The notes beneath the pieces were generated by a model. It worked only from the letters and a program-made list of their open reading frames with translations, was not told the origin of the DNA and ran no database searches. A stretch of 64,000 bases of DNA from Thermoactinomyces sp. DSM 45891 (lineage in GTDB: Bacteria; Bacillota; Bacilli; Thermoactinomycetales; Thermoactinomycetaceae). Location of the stretch: the NCBI RefSeq assembly GCF_900119485.1, contig NZ_FPJZ01000005.1, positions 1 to 64,000 of the forward strand. The letters run 5' to 3'. Below are positions 1 through 8,173 of this stretch, one piece after another (position 1 is the stretch's first letter; every line of letters begins with the position of its first letter). Made by a program: the position numbers and the translations under genes.

Positions 1-54
1 GGACCTCAAGGTACTACCGGACCTCAAGGTACTACCGGACCTCAAGGCCCTACT
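1..54 (+). repeat. Tandem 18-base repeat coding for collagen triplets
   Basis: Two exact copies and one diverged copy of an 18-base unit (ggacctcaaggtactacc) encode GPQGTT. The array probably continues upstream of the window. Such in-frame repeats are prone to copy-number change. Confidence 0.8.
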
Positions 55-669
55 GGGACCTTTGCTACAGGTGATTTCCTATTCACATTCCAAGGAAATA
101 CCGGAGCAAGTGGAAGTGCTCCTGTCGGCTTTGGAGATACCATAAACTTTATATCCGACACACTGGAGATTGAAGTAACTTCTGGTTCAGCCAATGTGAA
201 ACTAGAAGCTCCTACTTTTACTAGTAATAATCTTCACATACGCAAAGGAGTAGCAGATGTTGTAGATCCAGATACACCGATAGTATTTGAAGGCACTCCA
301 ATTCAAAATGGGACTGACATCACTTATTCCCCACTTGTTAATCCGACTACTTTTACCTTAGCTGAGAATAAAGCATATTATATTTCATACAACGTATCAT
401 TCTCTAGACTAAACGATGAACCTCTATTTATAACACCAAGTCTAGTTTTAAACGGGGTTACTTCCATCCCTGAAAGTCAGTGCGCTTTCTCAAATGGCAG
501 TCCGCCCTTAAACCTCGTTACTAGCATCGGTACCTCCTTTATTTATAATGCTGTGACTCCACCTAATGAATTGACTTTACAAGTTAGTTTTGCCACTGGT
601 GCCACCTTTACTGCTCTTCCGTATACAAACATATCCTTTATAGAATTGGGCGGCGCTACGGGAGTATAA
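1..669 (+). CDS. Collagen-like surface protein, 3' part (5' end outside window)
   Basis: The frame is open from base 1, so the gene begins before the window; 222 codons are visible. The first residues are Gly-X-Y collagen triplets (GPQ GTT GPQ GTT GPQ GPT), encoded by near-identical 18-base DNA repeats. About 200 non-repetitive residues follow (FATGDFLFTFQG onward), rich in Thr, Asn and beta-branched residues. This arrangement resembles BclA-type exosporium or spore-surface glycoproteins, in which a collagen stalk carries a C-terminal beta jelly roll that trimerises. The family link rests on architecture only. The internal GTG at 196 is in the same frame and is not a separate start. N-terminal targeting sequence and stalk length are unseen. 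Confidence 0.8.
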   Translation, partial: GPQGTTGPQGTTGPQGPTGTFATGDFLFTFQGNTGASGSAPVGFGDTINFISDTLEIEVTSGSANVKLEAPTFTSNNLHIRKGVADVVDPDTPIVFEGTPIQNGTDITYSPLVNPTTFTLAENKAYYISYNVSFSRLNDEPLFITPSLVLNGVTSIPESQCAFSNGSPPLNLVTSIGTSFIYNAVTPPNELTLQVSFATGATFTALPYTNISFIELGGATGV

Positions 670-740
670 TACAAAAATTCATTACACTCTAAACAACGTA
701 TTCATCATCGTTAGAGAGATCCAAGCGGTTGAAAGAAACA

Positions 741-782
741 AAAACACCCCTCAAGTCCCATTACTCTCTGAAGGGGTGTTTT
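741..782. terminator. Hairpin terminator after the collagen-like gene
   Basis: An 11-bp stem (aaaacacccct / aggggtgtttt) with a 20-base loop lies between the convergent collagen-like and ArsR-type genes. The A/T flanks on both arms allow it to act in both directions. Confidence 0.75.
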
Positions 783-811
783 CTATCTGATTCAACACCA
801 AAAAATCCTCG

Positions 812-1714
812 TCAAATCGGATAAGTAACTGAATTTAGTTTTTCGCGTAATTCAGACGCAAACTCTTTTCGCGTACTAAGATAAAACTGGCTCTCTCCGG
901 TTAGATGAACACGAACAAGGCCGGCCGCTCTCAGTGTCATAATATGATGATGAATATTTCCTTTTGCTCCCCCTATATATTTCAAAACATCTGTAAAAGT
1001 ATGTTTCTCTACAGAAAGGAACTGTAATATATCTAAGCGCTTTCGATCAGATAGGCTTTTTCCAATACGAATCAGCTCATCTATATTTGATGGTTCCGTT
1101 TTAAGTGGAAACCATACAAATATTTTTTCTCTCAAAATACTAAAAGTATGTAGAGGGCTAAAGTGAATAGATGGGATCATAATGACATGTTTTATATCTT
1201 TTATTTCAATCTGAAGTCCAGTGGCAAAGTGCTCAACTAGCTGGACGGAAGACATTTGTTCCTTTTGTTTATTGAAAACATGAACCGCTTTTTCTAGCTT
1301 ATCCTCCATCTTTTCAAATTGAAAATACTGCTCATTCCATTTAGATAGAAAATAAACAAGCTGATTTCGTTGCTTTTCTAAATCTAATAATATCTGTAAA
1401 TCTACTTCTCTGATATGCGGTGCTAATAATTCATACATTTCAGCCGCAGTTAGCCCTTTCAACCAGCTTAAAAATAACTCTATCTGTTGATTTTGGGGGC
1501 ACTTTTCAATCAATAAGCAAGCAACATTCCCTAGCGCCAAATCTTCAAACTGCGCTAACTCTTTTTCAAATTCAGCTGTTAACCTCTCTTGTACGTCCGT
1601 AATCCACCCTATTCCTTTATCTAGATACTTTAGATTTGCTCTTCTTTTATATAAAAGAAGACTTAAAAGAAGTTCATATGCAATTGAATTTCCTGTTTCT
1701 ACTTGATAAGTCAT
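812..1714 (-). CDS. ArsR-type winged-helix transcriptional regulator, long form
   Basis: A 300-residue protein whose C-terminal ~80 residues form an ArsR/HTH_5 winged helix (LSDRKRLDILQFLS ... GNIHHHIMTLRAAGLVRV). The ~210 residues before it contain no recognised domain, are rich in Leu, Gln and Lys, and may bind a ligand or oligomerise. Classic ArsR proteins are about 100 residues, so the long N-terminal part is the distinctive feature. No cysteine metal box of the ELCVCD type is present in the HTH. The start is the ATG at 1714, with AGGGGG 5 bases upstream. It is divergent from the M3 peptidase across a large inverted repeat that is a plausible operator. Confidence 0.75.
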   Translation of the reverse strand: MTYQVETGNSIAYELLLSLLLYKRRANLKYLDKGIGWITDVQERLTAEFEKELAQFEDLALGNVACLLIEKCPQNQQIELFLSWLKGLTAAEMYELLAPHIREVDLQILLDLEKQRNQLVYFLSKWNEQYFQFEKMEDKLEKAVHVFNKQKEQMSSVQLVEHFATGLQIEIKDIKHVIMIPSIHFSPLHTFSILREKIFVWFPLKTEPSNIDELIRIGKSLSDRKRLDILQFLSVEKHTFTDVLKYIGGAKGNIHHHIMTLRAAGLVRVHLTGESQFYLSTRKEFASELREKLNSVTYPI

Positions 1715-1797
1715 ATTTACCCCCTAATCTTAGGTATTAAATAAATCATAACACAATAAGTGATGAGCAAAGAACGACAAAATGATTCAATTAGTAT

Positions 1798-1845
1798 TTA
1801 CATATGTTTATAGTTCAATTATTATTGAACTATAAACATATGTAA
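1798..1845. promoter_or_regulatory. 22-bp perfect inverted repeat between divergent genes (candidate operator)
   Basis: Two 22-base arms, 1798-1819 and 1824-1845, are exact reverse complements around the 4-base spacer tatt. The element lies midway between the ATGs of the regulator (83 bases away) and the M3 peptidase (88 bases away). Each arm contains TTGAAC, a possible -35 for both directions, so a bound dimer could block both promoters. The arms lack the U-run expected of an intrinsic terminator. The operator role is inferred. Confidence 0.55.
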
Positions 1846-1933
1846 TATTGTATAGAACTTATAAAATCAACAATCGACCAATGAAAAAGAGCACCTTTGG
1901 TATTTTCTTCAAAAAAATCTAGGAGGAATCATA

Positions 1934-3721
1934 ATGAATTTTAGGTTAAACGAACCTACTTGTTGGAATTTGAATAATTTATATCCTGAACCGAAAGAAA
2001 CTGCCTTATCTAGAGAATTAGATGAATTAGAAGTTATTTCGCATCCACTACTACATAACATGAAACACCCTTCCACTTCAAATCTGATTAAACCGGAAAC
2101 ACTTTCTTTATTATTCCAACTGATTAGACGAATTGAAAAAGCTGACTCCTATTATTATTGTCTTTCTGCTGAAACACCTAGACATACCGGAAACACCTTA
2201 CTATATAACCGAATCTCTACACTTAAAGCGGGAGTTCGTTCTCTCAGGTCTGATTTAGGACGACAACTCTCCCTGATGACAGATGAACAATTCGCTGATT
2301 GGTCTATTCTTCCTGCTATTCGTCCATTTCTTTCTGATTTATTAACTCTCCGTAAGAACTGCCAAACACTCCCTAGCGATCTAGAGGACTTTGCAACAAA
2401 ACTTGCCGGAGATGGACTTAAAGCTTTAGAACATATGTATATCCAACTTCGTAATAAGTTACAAATTTACATAGCAGATGGGGTTCATGAAACAAAGTTA
2501 TCTTTTGGTGAAGCAAACAGAATAGCACTTAGTGACCCAAATCCAGATAGACAAAAACAAGTATTTCAATCTCTGAAACAAACCCTAGAACAAGAGTCAG
2601 ACCTTTTCGCTTCTGTTCTAAACCAGATTACCAATCTTCGTCTAGCCCTTTGCCATGCTCAAAAGCGAAAAGATGTATTAGACGAATCACTGGAATTAAG
2701 CGGACTTTCCCGTGATACACTTGATACCATGTGGGGAACCATTGACAGTCTGCTTCCTAAACTAACTCGTTATCTAACCATGAAGGCGACCGAGTATGGA
2801 CAGGAAAAAATCTCTTGGCATCAACTAAAAACTCAATCCCACGTTTCTACTCAGATTCCTTTCCCTGAAGCTATGGAGCAAATTGTTCAAACATCTAATC
2901 AATTAGATCCAGCAATGGGTGACTTCATACATCAAGCTGCAATGAATGGATGGATCGATGCTGTACCAAGTAAACACAAACAGCTAGGTGGCTTTTGCGC
3001 TCCCTTTATCAGTGATGGTGAATCCCGTATCTCCTTACATTATGATGGAAGCGTGGAGAGTGGTAGAATTCTAGCCCATGAATTGGGACATGCATGGCAT
3101 TTTCGACAATTAGAAGATTCCTCCTCCATTGTTCTATTGGAAGATCGATTTAGCATGACCATTGCTGAAACATCTTCTATCTTCTTTCAGTTACGCTTTG
3201 TCGATGATATGATTCAAAATTCGAAAGATCGCGAAGAGAAAAAAGCATTACTTAGTTGGAAAATACAAGACAGCCTTATCTACGTGATGGGAATTCGTGC
3301 AGCTTACCTATTCGAAACTCAGCTCTATGAAAAACGGAGCTCTGGTCCTTTGAATGCAAGACAGTTAGAAGATATATTCATAGAGACTCAGAGGAAATCT
3401 TACGGAGATCAACTTAGTGAATATCAACCTTTTGAATGGATAAAAGCAATACAATTTTATAGACCCTATGTCCCCTTCTATAACTATCCATATACCTATG
3501 GTTATCTTTTTAGCTTAGGTCTAGTAGAAGTAGCCAAGCAAGATGGAAAACAATTTGCTAAAAATTTTAATCAATTTCTAAGAGAGACAGGAAAAAAATC
3601 AGTAGAAGATTTGTCACTTCAACACTTCAATATTAACCTTTCACATCCAGATTTTTGGCATCAATCGATCCAACGTATTGTAGACGATATCGAAGAATAC
3701 ATTCATCTATCTACAACATAA
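1934..3721 (+). CDS. M3 family oligoendopeptidase (PepF-like)
   Basis: A cytosolic zinc metallopeptidase expected to cut short peptides. The HEXXH motif is HELGH at residues 382-386, followed by Glu412 in AETSS, which fits the third zinc ligand of M3 peptidases. The rest is mainly helical, as in thimet/PepF proteins, and 595 residues is the usual length. The start is ATG with GGAGGA 8 bases upstream. There is no signal peptide. It is a single gene, divergent from an ArsR-type regulator and closed by a long hairpin. Its natural substrate cannot be read from the sequence. Confidence 0.9.
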   Translation: MNFRLNEPTCWNLNNLYPEPKETALSRELDELEVISHPLLHNMKHPSTSNLIKPETLSLLFQLIRRIEKADSYYYCLSAETPRHTGNTLLYNRISTLKAGVRSLRSDLGRQLSLMTDEQFADWSILPAIRPFLSDLLTLRKNCQTLPSDLEDFATKLAGDGLKALEHMYIQLRNKLQIYIADGVHETKLSFGEANRIALSDPNPDRQKQVFQSLKQTLEQESDLFASVLNQITNLRLALCHAQKRKDVLDESLELSGLSRDTLDTMWGTIDSLLPKLTRYLTMKATEYGQEKISWHQLKTQSHVSTQIPFPEAMEQIVQTSNQLDPAMGDFIHQAAMNGWIDAVPSKHKQLGGFCAPFISDGESRISLHYDGSVESGRILAHELGHAWHFRQLEDSSSIVLLEDRFSMTIAETSSIFFQLRFVDDMIQNSKDREEKKALLSWKIQDSLIYVMGIRAAYLFETQLYEKRSSGPLNARQLEDIFIETQRKSYGDQLSEYQPFEWIKAIQFYRPYVPFYNYPYTYGYLFSLGLVEVAKQDGKQFAKNFNQFLRETGKKSVEDLSLQHFNINLSHPDFWHQSIQRIVDDIEEYIHLSTT

Positions 3722-3750
3722 CGAATCTGTGATTACCAGACAATATTTAC

Positions 3751-3808
3751 AATGAAACAACCTCCTGTACACGTACTCATGAAGTATGATATAGGAGGTT
3801 GTTTCATT
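3751..3808. terminator. Hairpin between convergent M3 peptidase and SulP genes
   Basis: A 16-bp perfect stem (aatgaaacaacctcct at 3751-3766, its complement at 3793-3808) with a 26-base loop. The following T-run is weak. It probably ends transcripts from both sides. Confidence 0.6.
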
Positions 3809-3888
3809 GTATTAAGTTTGATCACTGGATCTCGACTGTTGGCCACAAAGCAAAAAAGTTCGGATGTATTCAACTATAAATAGATCGA

Positions 3889-5346
3889 TTATTCTCCACC
3901 CGCATTGTTGGAAACAGCCAACTTATCGACTAGCCTTCTACTAGATGTATTCAAGTTTCGGATCTCTACGGTATTATGTTTTTCACGAAGTTTTATAACC
4001 ACTTTGTCAATCGCACCTACCGCAGAATCATCCCAGACATGTGAATGGGTAAAGTCGATTATGATGTGTGTATGTTGGACAGTAAGGTCAAATGACCTTA
4101 TAAAATCTTCAGCAGAAGCAAAAAAGAGTTGTCCCTTAGCTATATACTGAATATCGGAATCAGATTGTTGCTTTGTGACCTGCATTTTAGAAATGTTAGA
4201 AGCAAAGAAGATAGCGCTTAAAATAACCCCTGCGATAACCCCTTTGGACAAATCATGTGTATAAACAACAATAGATACTGTCACTAACATTACGATTGCA
4301 TCGCTTTTTGGAGCTTTTCTTAAATAAGAAAAAGAATTCCAGTCAAAAGTCCCGACAGACACCATAATCATAATCCCTACGAGAACAGCCATCGGTATCT
4401 GAATGACGATATCACCTAGAACAATGATGAGAAACATTAAACCCATGCCCGCTACAAAGGTAGAAAGCCTACCACGACCTCCAGATTTTACATTAATTAC
4501 AGATTGCCCAATCATTGCACATCCAGCCATACCTCCAAAAAATCCTGTGATAATATTAGCTATACCCTGTCCACGAGCTTCTCTATTTTTATTACTATCT
4601 GTATCCGTCATATTATCTACAATTGATGCAGTTAACAGTGTTTCTAATAATCCTACAATTGCTAAGGCAAGTGAATAGGGAAAAATAATAGCTAGTGTGT
4701 TCATGTTAAAAGGTACATCAGGGATAAAAAAGGTAGGTAGAGATTGATTCATAGCACCTAAGTCACCGACAGTTCGCAAGTCCATATCACTAAATATAGC
4801 AACCGTTGTGAGGATAATGATGGCAATAAGCGGTGAAGGAATAGACTTGATATACCGTGGAATCACATATATCATAAGCAATGTAATCGAAACGAAAAGA
4901 TAAGTCATGCTAGAAATGCCAATAAAGTGTGGGACTTGGGCCATAAAGATTAAGATGGCTAGTGCATTGACAAAGCCAATCATAACAGCACGTGGAATGA
5001 ACTTCATCACCTTAGCTACTTTACATACACCAAACAAGATCTGAATAACCCCTGTCAGTATCGTTGCTGCTAATAAATAATTTAGCCCATGTTCTTTCAC
5101 TAACGGAACCATGAGCAATGCCATCGCTCCCGTTGCTGCTGAAATCATTCCCGGTCGTCCTCCAACAAACGAAATGATGACAGCAATACAAAAAGAGGCG
5201 TATAGTCCAACCATGGGGTCTACACCCGCTATAATAGAGAAAGCAATTGCTTCTGGAATAAGAGCTAATGCAACCAAGATCCCAGAAAGCACATCTGCTC
5301 TTACATTGGAAAACCATTCTTTTTTAAGTTTTTTTACCACTTTCAT
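3889..5346 (-). CDS. SulP family inorganic anion transporter with STAS domain
   Basis: An integral membrane protein of 485 residues: about 400 residues of hydrophobic helices of the SulP/SLC26 type, then a cytoplasmic STAS domain (roughly the last 90 residues, QYIAKGQLFFASAEDF ... DDSAVGAID). SulP proteins carry sulfate, bicarbonate or other anions, and the substrate here is open. The ATG at 5346 is preferred because AAAGGTGA precedes it, whereas the upstream in-frame ATG at 5358 has no ribosome binding site. No sulfate-assimilation gene or carbonic anhydrase is adjacent. Confidence 0.88.
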   Translation of the reverse strand: MKVVKKLKKEWFSNVRADVLSGILVALALIPEAIAFSIIAGVDPMVGLYASFCIAVIISFVGGRPGMISAATGAMALLMVPLVKEHGLNYLLAATILTGVIQILFGVCKVAKVMKFIPRAVMIGFVNALAILIFMAQVPHFIGISSMTYLFVSITLLMIYVIPRYIKSIPSPLIAIIILTTVAIFSDMDLRTVGDLGAMNQSLPTFFIPDVPFNMNTLAIIFPYSLALAIVGLLETLLTASIVDNMTDTDSNKNREARGQGIANIITGFFGGMAGCAMIGQSVINVKSGGRGRLSTFVAGMGLMFLIIVLGDIVIQIPMAVLVGIMIMVSVGTFDWNSFSYLRKAPKSDAIVMLVTVSIVVYTHDLSKGVIAGVILSAIFFASNISKMQVTKQQSDSDIQYIAKGQLFFASAEDFIRSFDLTVQHTHIIIDFTHSHVWDDSAVGAIDKVVIKLREKHNTVEIRNLNTSSRRLVDKLAVSNNAGGE

Positions 5347-5470
5347 TTCACCTTTCATTCTAAAATCCGATGATAAATTAGTATATCATTTTTCCCAAAA
5401 AAGAGCCATTTTGAGAAAAGATGATATGAATGATTGGATATAGAGATTATTTTACATAGGAGTGCATATC

Positions 5471-6013
5471 ATGTTGATTGGATATATGAGGCCCTATCAA
5501 AACGATATACAGTGTAAACAACAACAGGACATCTTAATAAAGACTCAATGTGAGACATTTATTTTAGAAGAGCATGCCACTGCTAAGAATAGAGTCAAGC
5601 TAGTGGAAATGATAGACAACCTTGATTCAGGTGATAAGATTGTCGTCACTAAATTATTTGCTTTAGCGGATTCAACACGCCATCTCATGGAACTATTAGA
5701 AGTCATTGAGGCAAAAGGAGCTTTCATTTGGTCTATCTTTGAAGATATTGATACAAGCCACCGACCCAAGCATACATTGAGTGACATGGTAAAGCATCTT
5801 GTAACATTCCAAAGTGATATGATAAGTGAAAAAACGAAACAAGGTTTGCACGAAGCCAAACAAAAAGGAGTAACTAGTGGGAGGCCTAAAAAGCCTGATG
5901 AAAACGTTCAGCGTGCTATTCAAATGTATCAAAGTAAAAATTATAGCCTAGATGAAATAAAGAGAGAAACAGGCATTAGTAAATCTACACTATATAGGTA
6001 TATGGAAAGTTAG
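5471..6013 (+). CDS. Serine-recombinase family protein lacking the catalytic serine
   Basis: A 180-residue protein with the resolvase/invertase layout. The N-terminal domain begins MLIGYMRPYQND where active resolvases read GYxRVSTxxQ, so the nucleophilic Ser position is not Ser. The C-terminal part keeps the helix E region (SDMISEKTKQGLHEAKQKGVTSGRP) and a helix-turn-helix (YSLDEIKRETGISKSTLYRYM). The start is the ATG at 5471, placed 8 bases after AGGAG; the in-frame GTG at 5462 overlaps that site. DNA binding is likely, but strand exchange by the usual chemistry is not expected. No inverted repeats, transposase or phage genes surround it. Confidence 0.8.
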   Translation: MLIGYMRPYQNDIQCKQQQDILIKTQCETFILEEHATAKNRVKLVEMIDNLDSGDKIVVTKLFALADSTRHLMELLEVIEAKGAFIWSIFEDIDTSHRPKHTLSDMVKHLVTFQSDMISEKTKQGLHEAKQKGVTSGRPKKPDENVQRAIQMYQSKNYSLDEIKRETGISKSTLYRYMES

Positions 6014-6054
6014 AAATTAGCTGATATCATGACAACTATAATCCAAAAAAGAAA

Positions 6055-6076
6055 ACAAGCCCCTTTAAAGGCTTGT
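6055..6076 (-). terminator. Terminator overlapping the end of the MazG-like gene
   Basis: On the minus strand a 7-bp stem (acaagcc / ggcttgt) is followed by TTTTCTTTTTT. It overlaps the last codons of the MazG-like gene. Confidence 0.6.
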
Positions 6077-6484
6077 CTGCTTTTCACTCTTCTTTTGCTC
6101 TATTTGTCGAAAAATCTCTTTCCGCAATAAAGGTTGGGGATCTTGCCAATGTTCAGGCTTCATCACTTTTCCATCGGATTCTCGATAACGTGGCTTCCCG
6201 TCCTCCCACAACTTCGACATGTTCGCACGATGCACGATGTCAAACAGTTCACCTGGGTCGACTCCCATCTCCACCAATGTCCCTAAAGAAAAATACATTA
6301 AATCAATCATAGCGTCCGCTTGATCTTCTAATGTTTGTGATTCAGCAAACTCCTGTAATTCTTCCTGCATAAAGCCAATTCGTTGCTTTACTCGATCTTC
6401 AGGAAGTAACTGCGGCTCTTCTGGTGCGGCGAGTCCAAAGGACTTATGCCATGATTTTACTTGTTTCCAAGATTCCCTCATCAT
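6065..6484 (-). CDS. MazG-like / HisE-like nucleotide pyrophosphohydrolase
   Basis: A 139-residue all-alpha NTP-pyrophosphohydrolase superfamily protein. The metal-binding pattern is visible as EELQEF near residue 40 followed by DQADAMIDLMYF, the ExxE...D-type signature of MazG, HisE and DR2231-like enzymes. The C-terminal tail (YRESDGKVMKPEHWQDPQP) is typical of a subgroup that may act on dUTP or another non-canonical nucleotide. Two adjacent ATG codons start the gene, with AGAAGTGA just upstream. The substrate is not determined here. Confidence 0.78.
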   Translation of the reverse strand: MMRESWKQVKSWHKSFGLAAPEEPQLLPEDRVKQRIGFMQEELQEFAESQTLEDQADAMIDLMYFSLGTLVEMGVDPGELFDIVHRANMSKLWEDGKPRYRESDGKVMKPEHWQDPQPLLRKEIFRQIEQKKSEKQTSL

Positions 6485-6501
6485 TTTTCACTTCTCTGTC
6501 T

Positions 6502-6888
6502 CTACATTTTGGTTACTTGCCTCTGGATCACAAAATATTTAACCGAACGAGTAGTCCCCAGTATTATAGCTCGTTCCTCTACCCCAATATTAAACTTTTT
6601 CATCGAATCATCAAGATAGCTTATCATTTTCTCATAATCATCGGAGGTTATACGAGCCGAATGATTTCTCAAACCATCTTCCATCCAATGTTCTCTAGAA
6701 CCCAATATACACGCAAATAGCGAAATCGTAAATCGCTTTACCTTCTGAACTTGGCACAATCGGAAAGTATGATGAAGCGATGGATCAATAAAAACACGGT
6801 CGATAAAATCGGAAATAATAGCCCTAATAACTTGGATGCCATATTTATCATACAAATTCATTCGTTGGTCGTCCAACCTCAGCTTCAT
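6502..6888 (-). CDS. Truncated (2/2) haemoglobin, group I-like
   Basis: A protein of 128 residues that fits the truncated globin fold: LYDKYGIQVIRAIISDFIDRVFIDPSL matches the B helix region, and LRNHSARITSDDYEKMISYL matches the F/G region, with His76 in the proximal haem-ligand position. Such proteins bind O2 or NO. The ATG at 6888 is chosen because GGAGAAGGCGG precedes it; the longer frame from 6948 adds 20 residues absent from the family. It lies next to a MazG-like gene and upstream of ribonucleotide reductase, without clear operon linkage. Sequence identity to known globins looks modest. Confidence 0.65.
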   Translation of the reverse strand: MKLRLDDQRMNLYDKYGIQVIRAIISDFIDRVFIDPSLHHTFRLCQVQKVKRFTISLFACILGSREHWMEDGLRNHSARITSDDYEKMISYLDDSMKKFNIGVEERAIILGTTRSVKYFVIQRQVTKM

Positions 6889-7068
6889 ACACCGCCTTCT
6901 CCAATCTATACGAAAAATGGGGCAAAATGTAATTATAGTATATGACAACCAACAAAATTGGACAATATTCCCTGTTGTGAAATATTTGATATCAACCAGT
7001 ATTTTTTTCTATTTGGAACTCTGTATTTGAATTTTTTACGATGATGTTAAAGAATGATAAAAAATAGA

Positions 7069-7109
7069 AAGCCACTAGGAGCTCTATAGAAGGGGCTCCC
7101 AGTGGCTTA
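7069..7109 (-). terminator. Terminator after nrdB
   Basis: A stem of about 13 bp (agccactaggagc pairing with gctcccagtggct) is followed on the minus strand by TTTCTATTTTTTATC, 15 bases beyond the nrdB stop. Confidence 0.85.
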
Positions 7110-7123
7110 TGAAATCCTGTATC

Positions 7124-8155
7124 TTACAAATCTCCAAAGTCGAGATTGCTTGCTTTTGTGTAATTGGTTACTTTTTGTTCAAAGAAGTCTGTTTTGGTAG
7201 CATTAAGGTTGGAGAAGCTCTCTACCCATTTCATCGGGTGCGTTTGAATTTCAGGATATAAAACCTCAAATCCTAGGCGGCTCAAGCGTTCGTTGGATAA
7301 GAATTTAATATACTTCTCCAACACCTCATTATTAATCCCTTGAATCTCGTTGTTGGTAATATATTTGCCCCACTCAATTTCATGTTCTACTGCTGTTCTC
7401 GTCATTTCGCGCAGTTCTTCAACAAACTCTGGCGTAAATAAGTCTGGATTTTCTTTGCGAAGCTCTCGGATCATGTTTTGGAATAAAACAACATGAGTTA
7501 GTTCGTCGCGTTGAATGTACTTGATGATGGTGGCAGTGGCTGTCATCTTTCCTTGTCTCGCTAATGCATAGAAGAAGGAAAATCCACTGTAGAAATAGAG
7601 CGATTCTAGCAAGAAGTTAGCCATGCATGTACGGATAAATTGATGATCTGTTTTTTGATCGACGAACTGTTGATACAAGTCAGCAATAAAGCGATTTCGC
7701 TTCATCAGATGCTCATCGTTCCGCCATTCGTCGTAGATGTTCTCCCTTGTATCAGGAGAGCATACGCTATCTAAAATATAGCTATACGATTGCGCATGGA
7801 TCTCCTCCTGAAAAGCCTGCACGTTCAGCAAGGAAGAAACTTCGGGTGCTGTCACATATTCATGGATGTTAGGTAAATTTTCTCCTTGAATAGAATCAAG
7901 GAAGTTAAGAAATGAAATCGTTTTATCAAAAGCTCGACGTTCAGCTGGACTTAGTTCTTGAAACTCTTTCGCATCCGAGGCAAGAGGGATCTCTTCTGGA
8001 ATCCAAAAGTTGTTTAGCATGGTTCGATATAACTTGTGAGCCCAATCGTACTTAATACGGTTCCACTCTCTCAGGTTGGTGGTATTCCCGTTAATGAGAC
8101 GCTGTGTACCTCTTTGTCCGTCTTCATTAAAAATTTTCTTCCGCTCTAGTTGCAT
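7124..8155 (-). CDS. nrdB: Class I ribonucleotide reductase, beta subunit
   Basis: The radical-generating subunit that partners NrdA to make deoxyribonucleotides. The ferritin-like dimetal site is visible: Asp87 in NFLDSIQ, the pair EEIH (Glu117, His120) and Tyr124 in AQSYSYIL, which holds the position of the stable tyrosyl radical. Further ligands lie in NFLLESLYFYSGF and RDELTHVVLF. At 343 residues it has the normal length. The ATG has GGAGAG 7 bases upstream. It is the second gene of a two-gene operon, 18 bases after nrdA, and ends in a strong terminator. No nrdI or nrdH is next to it, which favours an NrdB-type over an NrdF-type assignment. Confidence 0.95.
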   Translation of the reverse strand: MQLERKKIFNEDGQRGTQRLINGNTTNLREWNRIKYDWAHKLYRTMLNNFWIPEEIPLASDAKEFQELSPAERRAFDKTISFLNFLDSIQGENLPNIHEYVTAPEVSSLLNVQAFQEEIHAQSYSYILDSVCSPDTRENIYDEWRNDEHLMKRNRFIADLYQQFVDQKTDHQFIRTCMANFLLESLYFYSGFSFFYALARQGKMTATATIIKYIQRDELTHVVLFQNMIRELRKENPDLFTPEFVEELREMTRTAVEHEIEWGKYITNNEIQGINNEVLEKYIKFLSNERLSRLGFEVLYPEIQTHPMKWVESFSNLNATKTDFFEQKVTNYTKASNLDFGDL

Positions 8156-8173
8156 GTTTGCGCTCTCCTCTCG

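Noticed and set aside
1..60. Repeats at the left edge as a CRISPR array
   Set aside because: The units are contiguous, code in frame for collagen triplets and have no spacers.
5462..6013. Recombinase as evidence of a prophage or transposon
   Set aside because: No terminal repeats, integrase, transposase or phage genes nearby, and the active-site serine is missing.
6424..6720. Plus-strand frames of 60-100 codons over the MazG-like and globin genes
   Set aside because: They lie antisense to recognised genes, lack ribosome binding sites and have low-complexity composition.
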